From: Halomonas maura | GTDB taxonomy: Bacteria > Pseudomonadota > Gammaproteobacteria > Pseudomonadales > Halomonadaceae | NCBI RefSeq assembly: GCF_030409305.1 | Contig: NZ_JAUFPQ010000009.1 | Coordinates: forward strand, 144,628-208,627 | Direction: 5' to 3' | Length of the DNA: 64,000 nucleotides | Shown here: one piece after another, positions 36,874-46,490 of the stretch | How positions within the stretch are numbered: the stretch's first letter is position 1 | Layout of the letters: each line of letters starts with the position of its first letter | Notes under the pieces: generated by a model | The model's database searches: none | What the model was told of the DNA's origin: nothing | Seen by the model: the letters and a program-made list of their open reading frames with translations, nothing else | Translations under genes and position numbers: made by a program

Positions 36874-38004
36874 ATGCGTCATTCCACGCCCCGTACCCTC
36901 TTGCTCGTCCTGTGTTCTGCGGCCTGGCTGTCCGGCTGCGCCTTCGCGCCCGGCAGCCATGTGGATTACCAGAGCGAGAGCGCCCCGATCGATGACCTGG
37001 TCGATGTCGAGCCCATCACGCTTGGGCTGATCAATGCCCAACAGCCGACCGCCACGGCCACGGAGCTGCGTCAGATGGGTGACGAGCAGCGTGCCGCGCT
37101 CGAGGGTTACGACTACCGCATCGGCAAGGGCGATGTGCTGAGCATCACCGTCTATGAGCATCCTGAGCTGACCATACCCGCGGGGGGAGAGCGCAGCGCC
37201 GAGGAATCCGGCAATACCGTCCACCAGGATGGCAGCATCTACTATCCCTATGTGGGGCGCCTCGAGGTGGCCGGCATGACCATGACAGAGGTGCGTGACA
37301 TCCTGACTCGCCGCCTGAGGTCCGTCATCCCCGAGCCCCAGGTGGAAGTCAAGGTGGTGAGCTTCAATTCGCAGAAGGTGCTGGTGACGGGTGAAGTGCA
37401 GGCGCCCGGGCGGCTGCCGATCACAAATGTGCCGATGACCGTGCTGGATGCCATCAGCCAGGCGGGCGGCCCTCGCGAGCTGGCCAACTGGCACGGGCTG
37501 CAACTGACCCGGGATGGCGAGACGCGCACCCTTTCCCTGTATAATATGCTCAACGACGGGCAGTTGGCTCAGGATCTGCTGCTCGAGGATGGCGATGTGC
37601 TGCATGTGCCGGACCTGGGCAATCAGAAGGTCTTCGTGATGGGGGAGGTGGGTGAGCCGCAGGCGCTGCCGATGGGACGCTCACGGCTGAGCCTCACCGA
37701 CGCCCTGACCCAGGCGGGCAGCTTCGATGAGGCCCAGGCGGATGCCAGTGGCATCTTCGTTATCCGGCGCAAGCCGCAGGAGAGTGACAAGTTGGCCACC
37801 GTCTACCAGCTGGATGCCCGCAACGCCACGGCGATGGTGCTGGGCACCGAGTTCCAGCTCCAGCCCACCGATGTCGTCTATGTCACCACCACGCCGCTGG
37901 GACGCTGGAACCGCGTGATCAACCAGCTCTTGCCCACGGTAACCTCCATCTACCAGGTCACTCGCGCCGCGAGGGATGCCAACGATCTCCGGGATGACAT
38001 CTGA
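36874..38004 (+). CDS. wza: Outer-membrane polysaccharide export protein Wza
   Basis: Octameric outer-membrane channel for capsule/EPS, 376 aa. The signal peptide ends in lipobox LSGC (Cys22). The polysaccharide export domain begins near YDYRIGKGDVLSITVYEHPEL, and two SLBB/beta-grasp repeats follow (KVLVTGEVQAPG, KVFVMGEVGEPQ). The C-terminus forms the outer-membrane helix. ATG 36874 is preferred; the frame runs on to 36718 but without a signal peptide. The stop overlaps the wzb start (TGATG). Confidence 0.93.
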   Translation: MRHSTPRTLLLVLCSAAWLSGCAFAPGSHVDYQSESAPIDDLVDVEPITLGLINAQQPTATATELRQMGDEQRAALEGYDYRIGKGDVLSITVYEHPELTIPAGGERSAEESGNTVHQDGSIYYPYVGRLEVAGMTMTEVRDILTRRLRSVIPEPQVEVKVVSFNSQKVLVTGEVQAPGRLPITNVPMTVLDAISQAGGPRELANWHGLQLTRDGETRTLSLYNMLNDGQLAQDLLLEDGDVLHVPDLGNQKVFVMGEVGEPQALPMGRSRLSLTDALTQAGSFDEAQADASGIFVIRRKPQESDKLATVYQLDARNATAMVLGTEFQLQPTDVVYVTTTPLGRWNRVINQLLPTVTSIYQVTRAARDANDLRDDI

Positions 38005-38441
38005 TGTTTCAGCGCATTCTGGTCGTGTGTGTCGGCAATGTCTGCCGTAGCCCGGTGGCGGCGGCCATGTTGCGCCGTGCCTTGCCGGACCGAGACATCA
38101 GCTCCGCCGGCCTCGGCGCCCTGGTGGACCAGGGCGTAGCGCCCACGGCTCGCGAACTCGCCGAAGCGGATGGGCTGGACGTCAGCCAGCACGAGGCGCG
38201 GCAGCTGACACCGGCCATGTTGCAGGAGGCCGACCTGGTGCTGGTGATGACCGAAGGCCAGCGGCGCGCCGTGGCCGACCTCTCCCCGGCGGTGCTGGGA
38301 AAGACCATGCTGCTCGGGCGCTGGCTCGATGACGGCCAGGGCCGCGAGATCCCGGATCCCTACCGCAGGAGCCGCGAGGTCTTCGTGCATGTGCACCAAC
38401 TGCTGGATGAGGCCACTTCCTCCTGGACCAGCAAGTTGTAA
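38004..38441 (+). CDS. wzb: Low-molecular-weight protein tyrosine phosphatase Wzb
   Basis: Dephosphorylates Wzc to cycle polymerisation and export; 145 aa. The P-loop is C9-VGNV-C-R15 (CVGNVCRS) and the general acid is Asp118 in PDPY. It is translationally coupled to wza by the TGATG overlap. Wzc follows after about 80 bases. Confidence 0.94.
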   Translation: MFQRILVVCVGNVCRSPVAAAMLRRALPDRDISSAGLGALVDQGVAPTARELAEADGLDVSQHEARQLTPAMLQEADLVLVMTEGQRRAVADLSPAVLGKTMLLGRWLDDGQGREIPDPYRRSREVFVHVHQLLDEATSSWTSKL

Positions 38442-38524
38442 GTTCCTGCTTGTAAGATCCCGCGGAAGCCCTCCGCATCGGTTTCCGATACCCTGCTCCT
38501 TTTTCCTCTTCAACCGGTATTCGC

Positions 38525-40714
38525 ATGTCTGACGCATCCCGTAGCCCTTCTCCTGCCGATGACGAGATCGATCTCGGTCGGCTCTTCGGCCTGCTTCTCG
38601 ATCACAAATGGTGGATCATCGGCACGACGCTGCTCTTCACCCTGGTGGGTGTGACCTATGCACTGCTGGCCACGCCGGTCTATCGCGCCGAGGCCCTGGT
38701 GCAGGTGGAAGAGGATTCTCCCGGCATGAATCCGCTGGATGACGTGACCAGCATGCTGGGCGGCGAGCCGCCCTCCCAGGTCGAGATCGAGATCATCCGC
38801 TCGCGCATGGTGCTGGGGGACGCGGTCAACCTGCTTAACCTGGATGTCGTGGTTGAGCCGCAGCGGCTGCCGCTGGTGGGCGATTTCCTGGTTCGCCAAG
38901 GCATCGAGCGGCCGGGTTTCGCCGAGGGGTGGGCGAGCACCTGGGCCGGCGACCGAATCGCCGTCAGCGAGATGCCGGTGACCGATGCCTGGCGCGGCAA
39001 GCCCCTGGAGCTCGAGGTACTGGAGGGCGATCGGTACCGCCTCTATTTTGACGGCGAGAGCCTCGGCGAGGGGCAAGCCGGGCAACTGGAGAGTTTCGAG
39101 AACGGCGAGGTGTCGCTGCGGGTCACCGAACTGACCGCAGCGCCCGGTGCCCGTTTCACTATCACCCATGTCAAGCATATGACCGCCTTTCTCGATCTTC
39201 GTAGCCAGCTTGCGATCAACGAGCAGGGAACGGAGACGGGGATCCTGAACTGGTCGATGACGGGACCCGAGCCCGAAGTTTTGCAGACGACCCTCAACAC
39301 CGTGGCCGATATCTATGTCTCGCAGAATGTGCGGCGCCAGTCCGAGGAGGCACGCAAGAGCCTCGAGTTCCTGGATGAACAGGTGCCGAAGGTGCGTGGC
39401 GACCTGAGGGCCGCCGAGAACAGCCTGAACGCCTACCGTACCGATCAGGACAGTGTCGACCTGTCCCTCGAGACCCAGGCGGTCCTCGAGCGCCTGGTCA
39501 GCCTCGAGAGCCAGCTCAATGAGCTGGAGTTCACCGAGGCCGAGATCTCGCGGAACTTCACCCCGGGCCACCCGACCTATGCGGCGCTGCTGGACAAGAA
39601 GCAGCAGCTCGAGCGGGAGCGCGCCAAGCTCAACGAGCAGATCGACGGGCTCCCGGAGACCCAGCAGGAGATCCTGCGCCTGCAGCGCGACGTGGAGGTC
39701 AGCCAGGAGATCTACGTGCAGCTGCTCAACAAGGTGCAGGAGATGGAGATCGCCGAGGCGAGCACGGTGGGCAATGTGCGCATCCTCGACCAGGCGGCCA
39801 CCCTGCCGGAACCGGTGAAGCCCAACAAGCCGCTGATCGTGATGGTGGCCACCCTGCTGGGCGGCATGCTGGCCGTGGGTGGCGTGTTGCTGCGGGCCGC
39901 CTTCCATCGTGGCGTGGAGGCGCCGGAGCAGATCCAGGCAACCGGCCTGTCCGTGTATGCCACCGTGCCGTTATCCGAGGAACAGGGCAAGCTAGTCAAG
40001 CGCATCAAGCGGCGCAAGGAGGCTCGCAGTAGTACCGTGGCCACCGCAGTGCTCGCTGAGCGTTCGCCTGCCGATACCAGCGTGGAAAGCTTGCGCGGGC
40101 TGCGCACCAGCCTTCACTTCGCCATGCTGGAAGCGGGCAACAAGCGCCTGATGATAACCGGCCCCAGCCCGGGGATCGGCAAGAGCTTCATCGCGGTCAA
40201 TCTCGGTGCCGTGTGCGCCCAGGCGGGGCAGCGCGTGCTGGTGGTGGACGCCGACATGCGCAAGGGCCATATCCATCATGCCTTCGGCCATCCCAGCGAG
40301 GGCGGGCTCTCCGACCTGCTCTCCGCCAAGAGCTCCCCGGAGGAGCAGATCCGCTCCACCTCGATTGATGGCCTGGATTACCTGGCTCGCGGCACGGCGC
40401 CGCCCAACCCCTCGGAATTGCTGATGGGCGATCGCTTCACCGCCTTCCTCGAGGAGGCCGAGGAGAAGTATGACCTGGTGATCATCGATACGCCGCCGGT
40501 GCTGGCCGTGACCGACGCCGCCGTCGTCGGCGCGCAGTGCGGGACCACCCTGATGGTGGCGCGCTTCCAGCTCAATCCGGCCAAGGAGCTCACCATCGCC
40601 AGGGAACGGCTGGAAAGCGCCGGCGTCACGGTCAAGGGCGCGATCCTCAACGCCATGGAGCGCAAGGCCGCTACCAGCTACGGGTACGGCTACTACAGCT
40701 ACTCCTACAAGTAA
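38525..40714 (+). CDS. wzc: Tyrosine autokinase / copolymerase Wzc
   Basis: Inner-membrane protein controlling EPS chain length and export, 729 aa. A Wzz domain with a membrane segment at about 30-52 and a second near 435-455 flanks a long periplasmic coiled coil. The cytoplasmic BY-kinase has Walker A GPSPGIGKS (about 545), Walker A' VLVVDADMRKG (about 572) and Walker B LVIIDTPP (about 653). It ends in a tyrosine cluster SYGYGYYSYSYK, the autophosphorylation site acted on by Wzb. Confidence 0.95.
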   Translation: MSDASRSPSPADDEIDLGRLFGLLLDHKWWIIGTTLLFTLVGVTYALLATPVYRAEALVQVEEDSPGMNPLDDVTSMLGGEPPSQVEIEIIRSRMVLGDAVNLLNLDVVVEPQRLPLVGDFLVRQGIERPGFAEGWASTWAGDRIAVSEMPVTDAWRGKPLELEVLEGDRYRLYFDGESLGEGQAGQLESFENGEVSLRVTELTAAPGARFTITHVKHMTAFLDLRSQLAINEQGTETGILNWSMTGPEPEVLQTTLNTVADIYVSQNVRRQSEEARKSLEFLDEQVPKVRGDLRAAENSLNAYRTDQDSVDLSLETQAVLERLVSLESQLNELEFTEAEISRNFTPGHPTYAALLDKKQQLERERAKLNEQIDGLPETQQEILRLQRDVEVSQEIYVQLLNKVQEMEIAEASTVGNVRILDQAATLPEPVKPNKPLIVMVATLLGGMLAVGGVLLRAAFHRGVEAPEQIQATGLSVYATVPLSEEQGKLVKRIKRRKEARSSTVATAVLAERSPADTSVESLRGLRTSLHFAMLEAGNKRLMITGPSPGIGKSFIAVNLGAVCAQAGQRVLVVDADMRKGHIHHAFGHPSEGGLSDLLSAKSSPEEQIRSTSIDGLDYLARGTAPPNPSELLMGDRFTAFLEEAEEKYDLVIIDTPPVLAVTDAAVVGAQCGTTLMVARFQLNPAKELTIARERLESAGVTVKGAILNAMERKAATSYGYGYYSYSYK

Positions 40715-40725
40715 TTCGCTGGTTC

Positions 40726-40754
40726 GCCACTGGGTACATTGCGTGCCCAGTGGC
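40726..40754 (+). terminator. Hairpin after wzc
   Basis: GCCACTGGG (40726-40734) pairs perfectly with CCCAGTGGC (40746-40754). No T-tract follows, so it may be a Rho-dependent or RfaH-overcome pause, or an mRNA-stabilising stem separating wza-wzb-wzc from the rest. Up to 40971 the 257-bp gap holds another short dyad near 40880 but no gene. Confidence 0.4.
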
Positions 40755-40971
40755 TCTGGCAAGAACAGATAGAACAGAAAGTACGCTCGCGACATAAACC
40801 ATATAAATGCGAGTGGATGCGAGACAGGGACGAAGGCACGCCAGCCGAAATGCGTTCGTCGGGAGAGCCCTGACGACTATGTGGCGTCGCGCACTTTGTG
40901 CGTCGCGCCTGACTGACTGTGGCGAGCTTATGTCTCATTCTTCGCGCAATCATCTTTTGGATAGATAACCC

Positions 40972-42735
40972 ATGGATTGGGACGCTTATCTCTCGATTGC
41001 CGTCATCGTGGCGGTACTCGCAGGGCTCGTACTGACGCGCGTCGCCCCCGACGTGATCCTCATGGCGGCCCTGGCAACCCTTGCCATCACTGGCGTACTG
41101 ACCCCCGTCGAGGCCCTGCAGGGCTTCGCCAACCCGGGGGTGATGACCATCGCCACCCTCTATGTGGTCGCTGCCGGGCTCAAGGAGACTGGTGCCGTCC
41201 AGTTCATCGCCCACCGGCTACTCGGTCAGCCGGCCACGCTGCGACGCGCCCAACTGCGCATGCTGGTGCCGGCCGGCGGCCTCAGCGCCTTCATGAACAA
41301 CACCACCGTGGTGGCGATGTTCATCCCCGCCGTTCAGGAGTGGGCCTACCGGCTCAAGCTCCCTCCCTCCAAGTTGCTACTCCCCCTGAGCTATGCCGCC
41401 ATTCTCGGCGGGACCTGCACGCTGATCGGCACCAGTACCAACCTGGTGGTGGATGGTCTGCTGCAGAGCGAGCGCGGAATCTCCCTCGGCATGTTCGAAC
41501 TGGCCTGGGTGGGCGTGCCGCTGTTGTTGATCGGCGGCAGCTTCCTGTGGCTGTTTGCCGGGCGGCTGCTTCCCGATCGGGAGAGTGTCATCGAGCAGTT
41601 TGACCAGGCCCGCGAGTACTGCGTGGAGGTGGTGGTCGAGTCCGCTGGTCCGCTGGTGGGCAAGAGCATCCAGGAAGCCGGGCTGCGCCACCTGCGACAT
41701 GGCTACCTGGCCGAAATCCAGCGTGGCGACAGGCTGCTGACCGTGGTCTCACCGGACACCGACCTGCAGGCTGGCGATATCCTGATGTTCATCGGTGCCC
41801 CCGAGTGCGCCCGCGAGCTGCGCCGCGTGCATGGTCTCAAGCCCGCCAATGGCGACGTTCACAAGCTGGATGTGGCTCATCACCGGCGTTGCCTGGTGGA
41901 GGCGGTGATCGGCCCGGATTTCGCCGGCCTGGGCCAGACGATTCGCGAGTCGCGCTTTCGTTCGCGCTTCCAGGCGGTGATCCTCTCGATTTCCCGTGAG
42001 GGCAGGCGCCTGCCCGGCAAGGTCGGCGACATCAAGCTGCAGGTGGGCGATACCCTGCTGCTGGAGACGGCCCAGGATTTCGTCGAACAGTACCGCTACC
42101 GCAAGGACTTCCTGCTGGTCAGCGCGCTGCATGATTCAACGCCGCCGGATTATCGCAAGGCGCCGCTGGCGCTGGGCATCCTGGGGCTGATGGTGTCGCT
42201 GAGTGCCTTCGGTGTGCTCAGTATCCTGGAGGCGGCAATGCTCGCCGCGGGTGGCATGCTCACCAGCCAATGCATCACACCCAGCAAGGCTCGGCGCTAC
42301 GTCAACCTGCAGGTGCTGATCGTGATCGCCGCCTCCTTTGCCCTCGGGGCCGCCATGACCGAGACCGGCGCGGCCCGATCCATCGCCTCGCTGCTGGTGG
42401 GCGGTGTGGCCGCTCCCTGGCTGGCACTGGCCCTGGTCTATGCCCTCACGGTGTTGTTCACCGAACTGATCACCAATAACGCCGCCGCCGTGCTGATGTT
42501 CCCCATTGCCGGTGCCGTTGCCGATCATCTGGGTGTCGACCTGATGCCTTTTGCGATCGCCATCATGGTCGCTGCCTCCGCCAGTTTCATGACCCCGCTA
42601 GGCTACCAGACCAACCTGATGGTTTACGGGCCCGGTGGCTACCGGTTCAGCGACTACCTGCGCATCGGTTTCCCATTGAGCGTGCTGGTCGGTGTGACCG
42701 CCGTCGCCCTGATCCCCATGGTCTGGGCGTTTTGA
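40972..42735 (+). CDS. SLC13-type permease with two RCK_C domains, probable sulfate transporter
   Basis: A 587-aa inner-membrane protein of the ArsB/NhaD-SLC13 superfamily, with about ten membrane helices split around residues 215-380 by two soluble TrkA-C/RCK_C domains ([40 protein letters not shown]). The hairpin motifs [13 protein letters not shown] and [10 protein letters not shown], and [13 protein letters not shown] near the end, are typical of the family. Proteins with this layout include SAC1/SLT sulfate transporters. Neighbouring cysQ, cysD, cysN and cysC support sulfate as substrate; other anions remain possible. Confidence 0.75.
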   Translation: MDWDAYLSIAVIVAVLAGLVLTRVAPDVILMAALATLAITGVLTPVEALQGFANPGVMTIATLYVVAAGLKETGAVQFIAHRLLGQPATLRRAQLRMLVPAGGLSAFMNNTTVVAMFIPAVQEWAYRLKLPPSKLLLPLSYAAILGGTCTLIGTSTNLVVDGLLQSERGISLGMFELAWVGVPLLLIGGSFLWLFAGRLLPDRESVIEQFDQAREYCVEVVVESAGPLVGKSIQEAGLRHLRHGYLAEIQRGDRLLTVVSPDTDLQAGDILMFIGAPECARELRRVHGLKPANGDVHKLDVAHHRRCLVEAVIGPDFAGLGQTIRESRFRSRFQAVILSISREGRRLPGKVGDIKLQVGDTLLLETAQDFVEQYRYRKDFLLVSALHDSTPPDYRKAPLALGILGLMVSLSAFGVLSILEAAMLAAGGMLTSQCITPSKARRYVNLQVLIVIAASFALGAAMTETGAARSIASLLVGGVAAPWLALALVYALTVLFTELITNNAAAVLMFPIAGAVADHLGVDLMPFAIAIMVAASASFMTPLGYQTNLMVYGPGGYRFSDYLRIGFPLSVLVGVTAVALIPMVWAF

Positions 42736-42815
42736 ACCCAAGGCTCCAAACCCCAAACTCTATACTCCGAACCCAAAACCCCATGCCCCAAACCCAAAAC
42801 CCCATGCCCTCAACC
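42734..42815. repeat. Heptamer array between the permease and wzx
   Basis: About 11 units of 7 bp, C/A-rich on the + strand, such as AACCCAA, AACCCCA, TGCCCCA, AACCCAA, AACCCCA, TGCCCTC. The block AACCCAAAACCCCATGCCC occurs twice. It ends a few bases before the wzx start, leaving little room for a ribosome site. Confidence 0.7.
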
Positions 42816-42820
42816 AAACT

Positions 42821-44158
42821 ATGCTAACCAAGCTCACCCACCGCCTTAAGGGCGACCTGATTCTCCCCCTGGCCCGCACCTTTATCGCCCGTGGCATCGC
42901 CGCCTTGGGGGGGCTTCTGCTGGTGATGGTGCTCGGCCAGCTCTATGGCCCGGCGGGCGTCGGTATCTTCGCCCTGGCTCAGAGCGTCTACCTAGGGGCT
43001 GGTATCCTGGCCCGCTACGGCATGAACAACTCTCTGATGCGCTTTGTGGGGGAAAACCACACATCTATCGCAATCAAGATCTACCTGCGATGGGCCATCA
43101 ACAAGTCGTTGGTATTGAGCGTGGCAGCGGCGGTCGTCGTCTACCTGCTAAGTGGCAAGCTGGCGCAATGGTTCGATGCCCCGCGACTCGTGGAGGTCAT
43201 GCCCGGCATCACCTTGGCCATACCAGCCTTCACCGTAGCCTTTGTCCTGGGCGGTTTCATGAAGGGCATCCGTAGGCCTGCCACCGCCTGTCTCCTAGAA
43301 AACGGCAGTATCATGTTGATTGCCACTGGGCTTGTGTGGGTACTGGAAAGGTCAACATTGCTAGGCATTGCCAATGCGGGCTGGGCCATGGCGCTTGCCG
43401 CTTGGTTGGTGCTGGGACAGGGGGCCTGGCAGTCAAGGCGCTGGTTCGGTAAGCAGGAGCTGCAAGCAGAAAAGAACACAGCTACTCGCGATGAGTTCGC
43501 CGCCAGTTCTCGAGCCTTCTTTGTGATGAGCCTAGCTCAATTCATGCAACAAGTACTTGCTATCATGATTGCTGGCTGGTTGCTTGGCACCGCGGAACTG
43601 GGGCTCTTCCGTGCCGCCGAACGCACGGCGTTCCTGATCACCTTTATCTTGCTGGTCATCAATGCTGTACTCCCCCCACGATTCGCCACCTTGTATCGGC
43701 AGGGTAACCTTGTCGGCTTGAATGCCTTGGCACGCAAGGGGGCCCTACTGGGGGTGGCCCTATCCTTGCCTTTGCTGCTGGTCTGCCTACTGGTGCCACA
43801 CTGGGTACTAGGCCTGTTTGGTCCAGCGTTCTCTGAGGCTGCCAACCTGCTGCGTATCATCGCCGTGGCGCAGCTGGTCAACGTAGCTACAGGATCGGTA
43901 GGTTTCCTACTCAATATGACTGGGCATGAGAAGCTGATGCGTAATATCGCCCTGATCTGTAATGCCTTGGGCCTCTCCATGTTCTTTATCCTGATTCCCT
44001 TGCTGGGTGCCTTGGGTGCCGCCGTGGCTTTGGCGCTGGTTTTGGTGCTACAGAACCTCACCGCGCTGGTTTTCGTGTGGCGCAAACTGGGTATCTGGAT
44101 GCTCCCCATTCCCAATATTCTCAAATGGATGCGAAACGATCGCCAGGAGGCACTGTGA
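42821..44158 (+). CDS. wzx: Wzx-type polysaccharide flippase
   Basis: A 445-aa membrane protein with about 12 to 14 helices, of the MATE/Wzx superfamily (polysaccharide biosynthesis protein). It would flip lipid-linked EPS repeat units to the periplasm. GNs in the N-terminal region such as GQLYGPAGVGIFALAQS resemble Wzx. It lies between the permease and cysQ and its stop overlaps the cysQ start (TGATG). Base composition is slightly less GC-rich than in wzc. Confidence 0.83.
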   Translation: MLTKLTHRLKGDLILPLARTFIARGIAALGGLLLVMVLGQLYGPAGVGIFALAQSVYLGAGILARYGMNNSLMRFVGENHTSIAIKIYLRWAINKSLVLSVAAAVVVYLLSGKLAQWFDAPRLVEVMPGITLAIPAFTVAFVLGGFMKGIRRPATACLLENGSIMLIATGLVWVLERSTLLGIANAGWAMALAAWLVLGQGAWQSRRWFGKQELQAEKNTATRDEFAASSRAFFVMSLAQFMQQVLAIMIAGWLLGTAELGLFRAAERTAFLITFILLVINAVLPPRFATLYRQGNLVGLNALARKGALLGVALSLPLLLVCLLVPHWVLGLFGPAFSEAANLLRIIAVAQLVNVATGSVGFLLNMTGHEKLMRNIALICNALGLSMFFILIPLLGALGAAVALALVLVLQNLTALVFVWRKLGIWMLPIPNILKWMRNDRQEAL

Positions 44159-44982
44159 TGCAACGCCTTAATCATGAACAACGCCTGGCCCTGCTTGCCG
44201 GAGCGGAAGCCGCCGGCTGGAAGGTGCTGGAGATTTACCGTCGAGACTTCGAGATCGAGACCAAGGAAGACAAAAGCCCGCTGACCGAGGCCGATATAGC
44301 ATCTCACAATGCCTTGGTGGCCCTGCTAGAGGAGATGACTCCCGAGGTGCCGATCCTCTCCGAAGAGTCGGTCGATATACCCTTCGAAAAGCGCCAACAA
44401 TGGCAGCGCTACTGGCTGATCGACCCGTTGGACGGTACCAAGGAGTTCATCAAGAAGAACGGCGAGTTTACCCTCAATGTGGCCCTGATCGAAAACGGCG
44501 TCCCGGTGTTCGGCATCGTGCATGCGCCGGCACTCGGGGTGACCTGGTGGGGCCAGGTGGGCGCGGGTGCCTGGAAGGTGCAGGGCAACCAGTCCATGGC
44601 AATTCAGGTGCGTGATCTTCCTGATCCAGAACAGGCGCCCTGGAAGGTCGTGGGTAGTCGCTCTCATGGCTCCGAGGCGTTCGAGGCCTTCTGCGCACAA
44701 CTGCCCCAGCATGAACGCGTTTCCATGGGCAGCTCGCTGAAGCTGTGCCTGGTCGCTGAGGGAGAGGCGGACCTCTATCCGCGCCTGGCCCCCACCAGCG
44801 AATGGGATACTGCCGCCGCCCAGGCCGTGGTCATCGCCGCCGGCGGAGAAGTGCTGAATGCCCAGACACTCGAGCCGCTGCGCTGCAATCAGCAGGAGAG
44901 CGTGCTCAACCCCTTCTTTATCGTCTGCGGACAGCGTGACGACCGCTGGGAAGAGGCACTTCACGCGAGTCTGAAGAAGTAA
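44158..44982 (+). CDS. cysQ: 3'(2'),5'-bisphosphate nucleotidase CysQ
   Basis: Hydrolyses PAP (3'-phosphoadenosine 5'-phosphate), the by-product of sulfotransferases and PAPS reductase; 274 aa. Inositol-phosphatase fold with metal-binding Glu-Glu in PILSEESVDI and DPLDGTKEF at residues 89-97, then EWDTAAAQAV near the C-terminus. Ribosome site CAGGAGG at 44143-44149. Its place inside an EPS operon with two sulfotransferases suggests it is there to clear PAP made during polymer sulfation. Confidence 0.9.
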   Translation: MQRLNHEQRLALLAGAEAAGWKVLEIYRRDFEIETKEDKSPLTEADIASHNALVALLEEMTPEVPILSEESVDIPFEKRQQWQRYWLIDPLDGTKEFIKKNGEFTLNVALIENGVPVFGIVHAPALGVTWWGQVGAGAWKVQGNQSMAIQVRDLPDPEQAPWKVVGSRSHGSEAFEAFCAQLPQHERVSMGSSLKLCLVAEGEADLYPRLAPTSEWDTAAAQAVVIAAGGEVLNAQTLEPLRCNQQESVLNPFFIVCGQRDDRWEEALHASLKK

Positions 44983-44984
44983 AA

Positions 44985-45053
44985 TAAAAGTATGAAGGAG
45001 AAGGTGTTTCTTATCTCTTCAGCCGCGAAGCGGCGTCTTCCTTCTTCTCTCTG
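44985..45053. repeat. Inverted purine/pyrimidine block with hairpin before cysD
   Basis: TGAAGGAGAAGG (44993-45004) faces CTTCCTTCTTCTCTC (45038-45052), with a tight GCCGC-GAA-GCGGC hairpin at 45022-45034 between them. This has the same purine-spacer-pyrimidine design as the heptamer loci and may also act as a weak terminator, since a T/C-rich tract follows the hairpin. Confidence 0.55.
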
Positions 45054-45087
45054 ATCGCCGATACATCCACTTTTTGAGGTCACTGTT

Positions 45088-46005
45088 ATGCCTGAATTAT
45101 CTGCAGAACGCCAAACTCATCTAAAACAACTCGAAGCCGAGTCGATCCACATTATCCGTGAGGTGGCCGCTGAATTCTCCAACCCGGTGATGATGTACTC
45201 AATCGGTAAGGACTCCTCGGTTATGCTGCATCTGGCGCGCAAGGCCTTCTACCCGGGTACGCCGCCGTTCCCGCTGATGCATGTCAATACCACCTGGAAG
45301 TTCCGCGAGATGATCGAGTTTCGCGACCGCATGGCCGCGGAAGCCGGGATGGACCTCATCGAGCACATCAACGAGGAAGGGCGCGAGGCCAACATCAACC
45401 CCTTCGACCATGGCAGCGCCAAGTATACCGATATCATGAAGACCGCGGCGCTCAAGCAGGCGCTGGATAAGTACGGCTTCGACGCCGCCTTCGGCGGTGC
45501 GCGCCGTGATGAGGAAGCCTCGCGGGCCAAGGAGCGCGTCTACTCGTTCCGCGACAAGCACCACCGCTGGGACCCCAAGAATCAGCGACCGGAGCTTTGG
45601 AGTGTCTACAACGCCAAGGTCAACAAGGGCGAGTCGATCCGTGTCTTCCCGCTCTCCAACTGGACCGAGTTGGATATCTGGCAGTACATCTACCTCGAAT
45701 CGATCCCCATCGTGCCCCTGTATTTCTCCGCACCGCGCCCAGTCGTTGAGCGCGACGGCATGCAGATCATGGTCGACGATGAGCGCCTGCCCCTCGAAGA
45801 GGGCGAGGAGCCCGAAGAGAAGTGGGTCCGTTTCCGCACACTCGGCTGCTACCCGCTGACCGGCGCCGTGGAATCCAAGGCCGCGACCCTTCCCGAGATC
45901 ATCCAGGAGATGCTGCTCACCCGCACCAGCGAACGCTCCGGCCGCGCCATCGACCACGACCAGGCCGGCTCCATGGAGAAGAAGAAGCGCGAAGGGTACT
46001 TCTAA
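45088..46005 (+). CDS. cysD: Sulfate adenylyltransferase subunit 2 CysD
   Basis: Small catalytic subunit of ATP sulfurylase, making APS from sulfate and ATP with GTP hydrolysis by CysN; 305 aa. The PP-loop [10 protein letters not shown] starts at residue 38. [18 protein letters not shown] and [14 protein letters not shown] are conserved in CysD. It ends in the usual KKKREGYF. A four-helix-bundle gene lies between it and cysN, which is unusual. Confidence 0.95.
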   Translation: MPELSAERQTHLKQLEAESIHIIREVAAEFSNPVMMYSIGKDSSVMLHLARKAFYPGTPPFPLMHVNTTWKFREMIEFRDRMAAEAGMDLIEHINEEGREANINPFDHGSAKYTDIMKTAALKQALDKYGFDAAFGGARRDEEASRAKERVYSFRDKHHRWDPKNQRPELWSVYNAKVNKGESIRVFPLSNWTELDIWQYIYLESIPIVPLYFSAPRPVVERDGMQIMVDDERLPLEEGEEPEEKWVRFRTLGCYPLTGAVESKAATLPEIIQEMLLTRTSERSGRAIDHDQAGSMEKKKREGYF

Positions 46006-46460
46006 GCTACGGGCTACGACTGCGAGAAGCCAGCTGGAGAGGCGTGATGCGGCATGAGCAAATGGAAGTTTGGCAGCGTAGTAAGTGCCTATGTGTCGAG
46101 GTGTATCGCGAGTTGAAGAACTTGCGTGATTTCGGCTTCAAGGACCAGATCACTCGTTCTGCTCTGTCGATTCCCAGCAACCTTGCCGAGGGTTTCGAGC
46201 GTTATACCGAACGTGAAAAGTTCAGGTTCGTCTCTATCGCCAAAGGGTCGTGCGGTGAGTTTGCAACTCAGGCCCTGATCGGCATTGAAGTTGGTTATAT
46301 TTCCGAAGCCGTTGGTCAGCGCTGGCGACAGGAGGCGATGACCTTGTCTCGTATGCTTGGTTCCTTGCTCAAAACTCTCACAGATCACCCTCGAACCTAA
46401 TCAGTGAACATGAAGAGAGCACGGCCTGCTCGTAGCCCGAGGCCCGGAGCTCGCAGCGCT
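46006..46460. repeat. Mirror-image repeats flanking the four-helix-bundle gene
   Basis: Left flank 46006-46030: 7-bp units GCTACGG, GCTACGA, CTGCGAG. Right flank about 46429-46460: GCTCGTA, GCCCGAG, GCCCGGA, GCTCGCA. GGGCTACGA on the left is the exact reverse complement of TCGTAGCCC on the right. The gene at 46047-46400 is thus bracketed by inverted repeats, as if it moved in as a unit. Confidence 0.55.
46047..46400 (+). CDS. Four-helix-bundle protein (23S rRNA intervening-sequence family)
   Basis: A 117-aa all-helical protein beginning MRHEQMEVWQRSKCLCVEVY. Conserved patches FGFKDQITRSALSIPSNLAEG and SIAKGSCGEFATQ identify the four-helix-bundle family first found in 23S rRNA intervening sequences and often seen as small stand-alone genes in surface-polysaccharide loci. 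Function is unknown. Ribosome site GGAGAGG ahead of the ATG. It splits cysD from cysN and is flanked by inverted repeats. Confidence 0.85.
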   Translation: MRHEQMEVWQRSKCLCVEVYRELKNLRDFGFKDQITRSALSIPSNLAEGFERYTEREKFRFVSIAKGSCGEFATQALIGIEVGYISEAVGQRWRQEAMTLSRMLGSLLKTLTDHPRT

Positions 46461-46490
46461 CGTGCTCTTCACCAAGATGGAGAAATTACT

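Noticed and set aside
46404..46490. N-terminal extension of CysN from ATG 46404
   Set aside because: The 29 extra residues come from the repeat flank and have no counterpart in CysN; GTG 46491 has a proper ribosome site.
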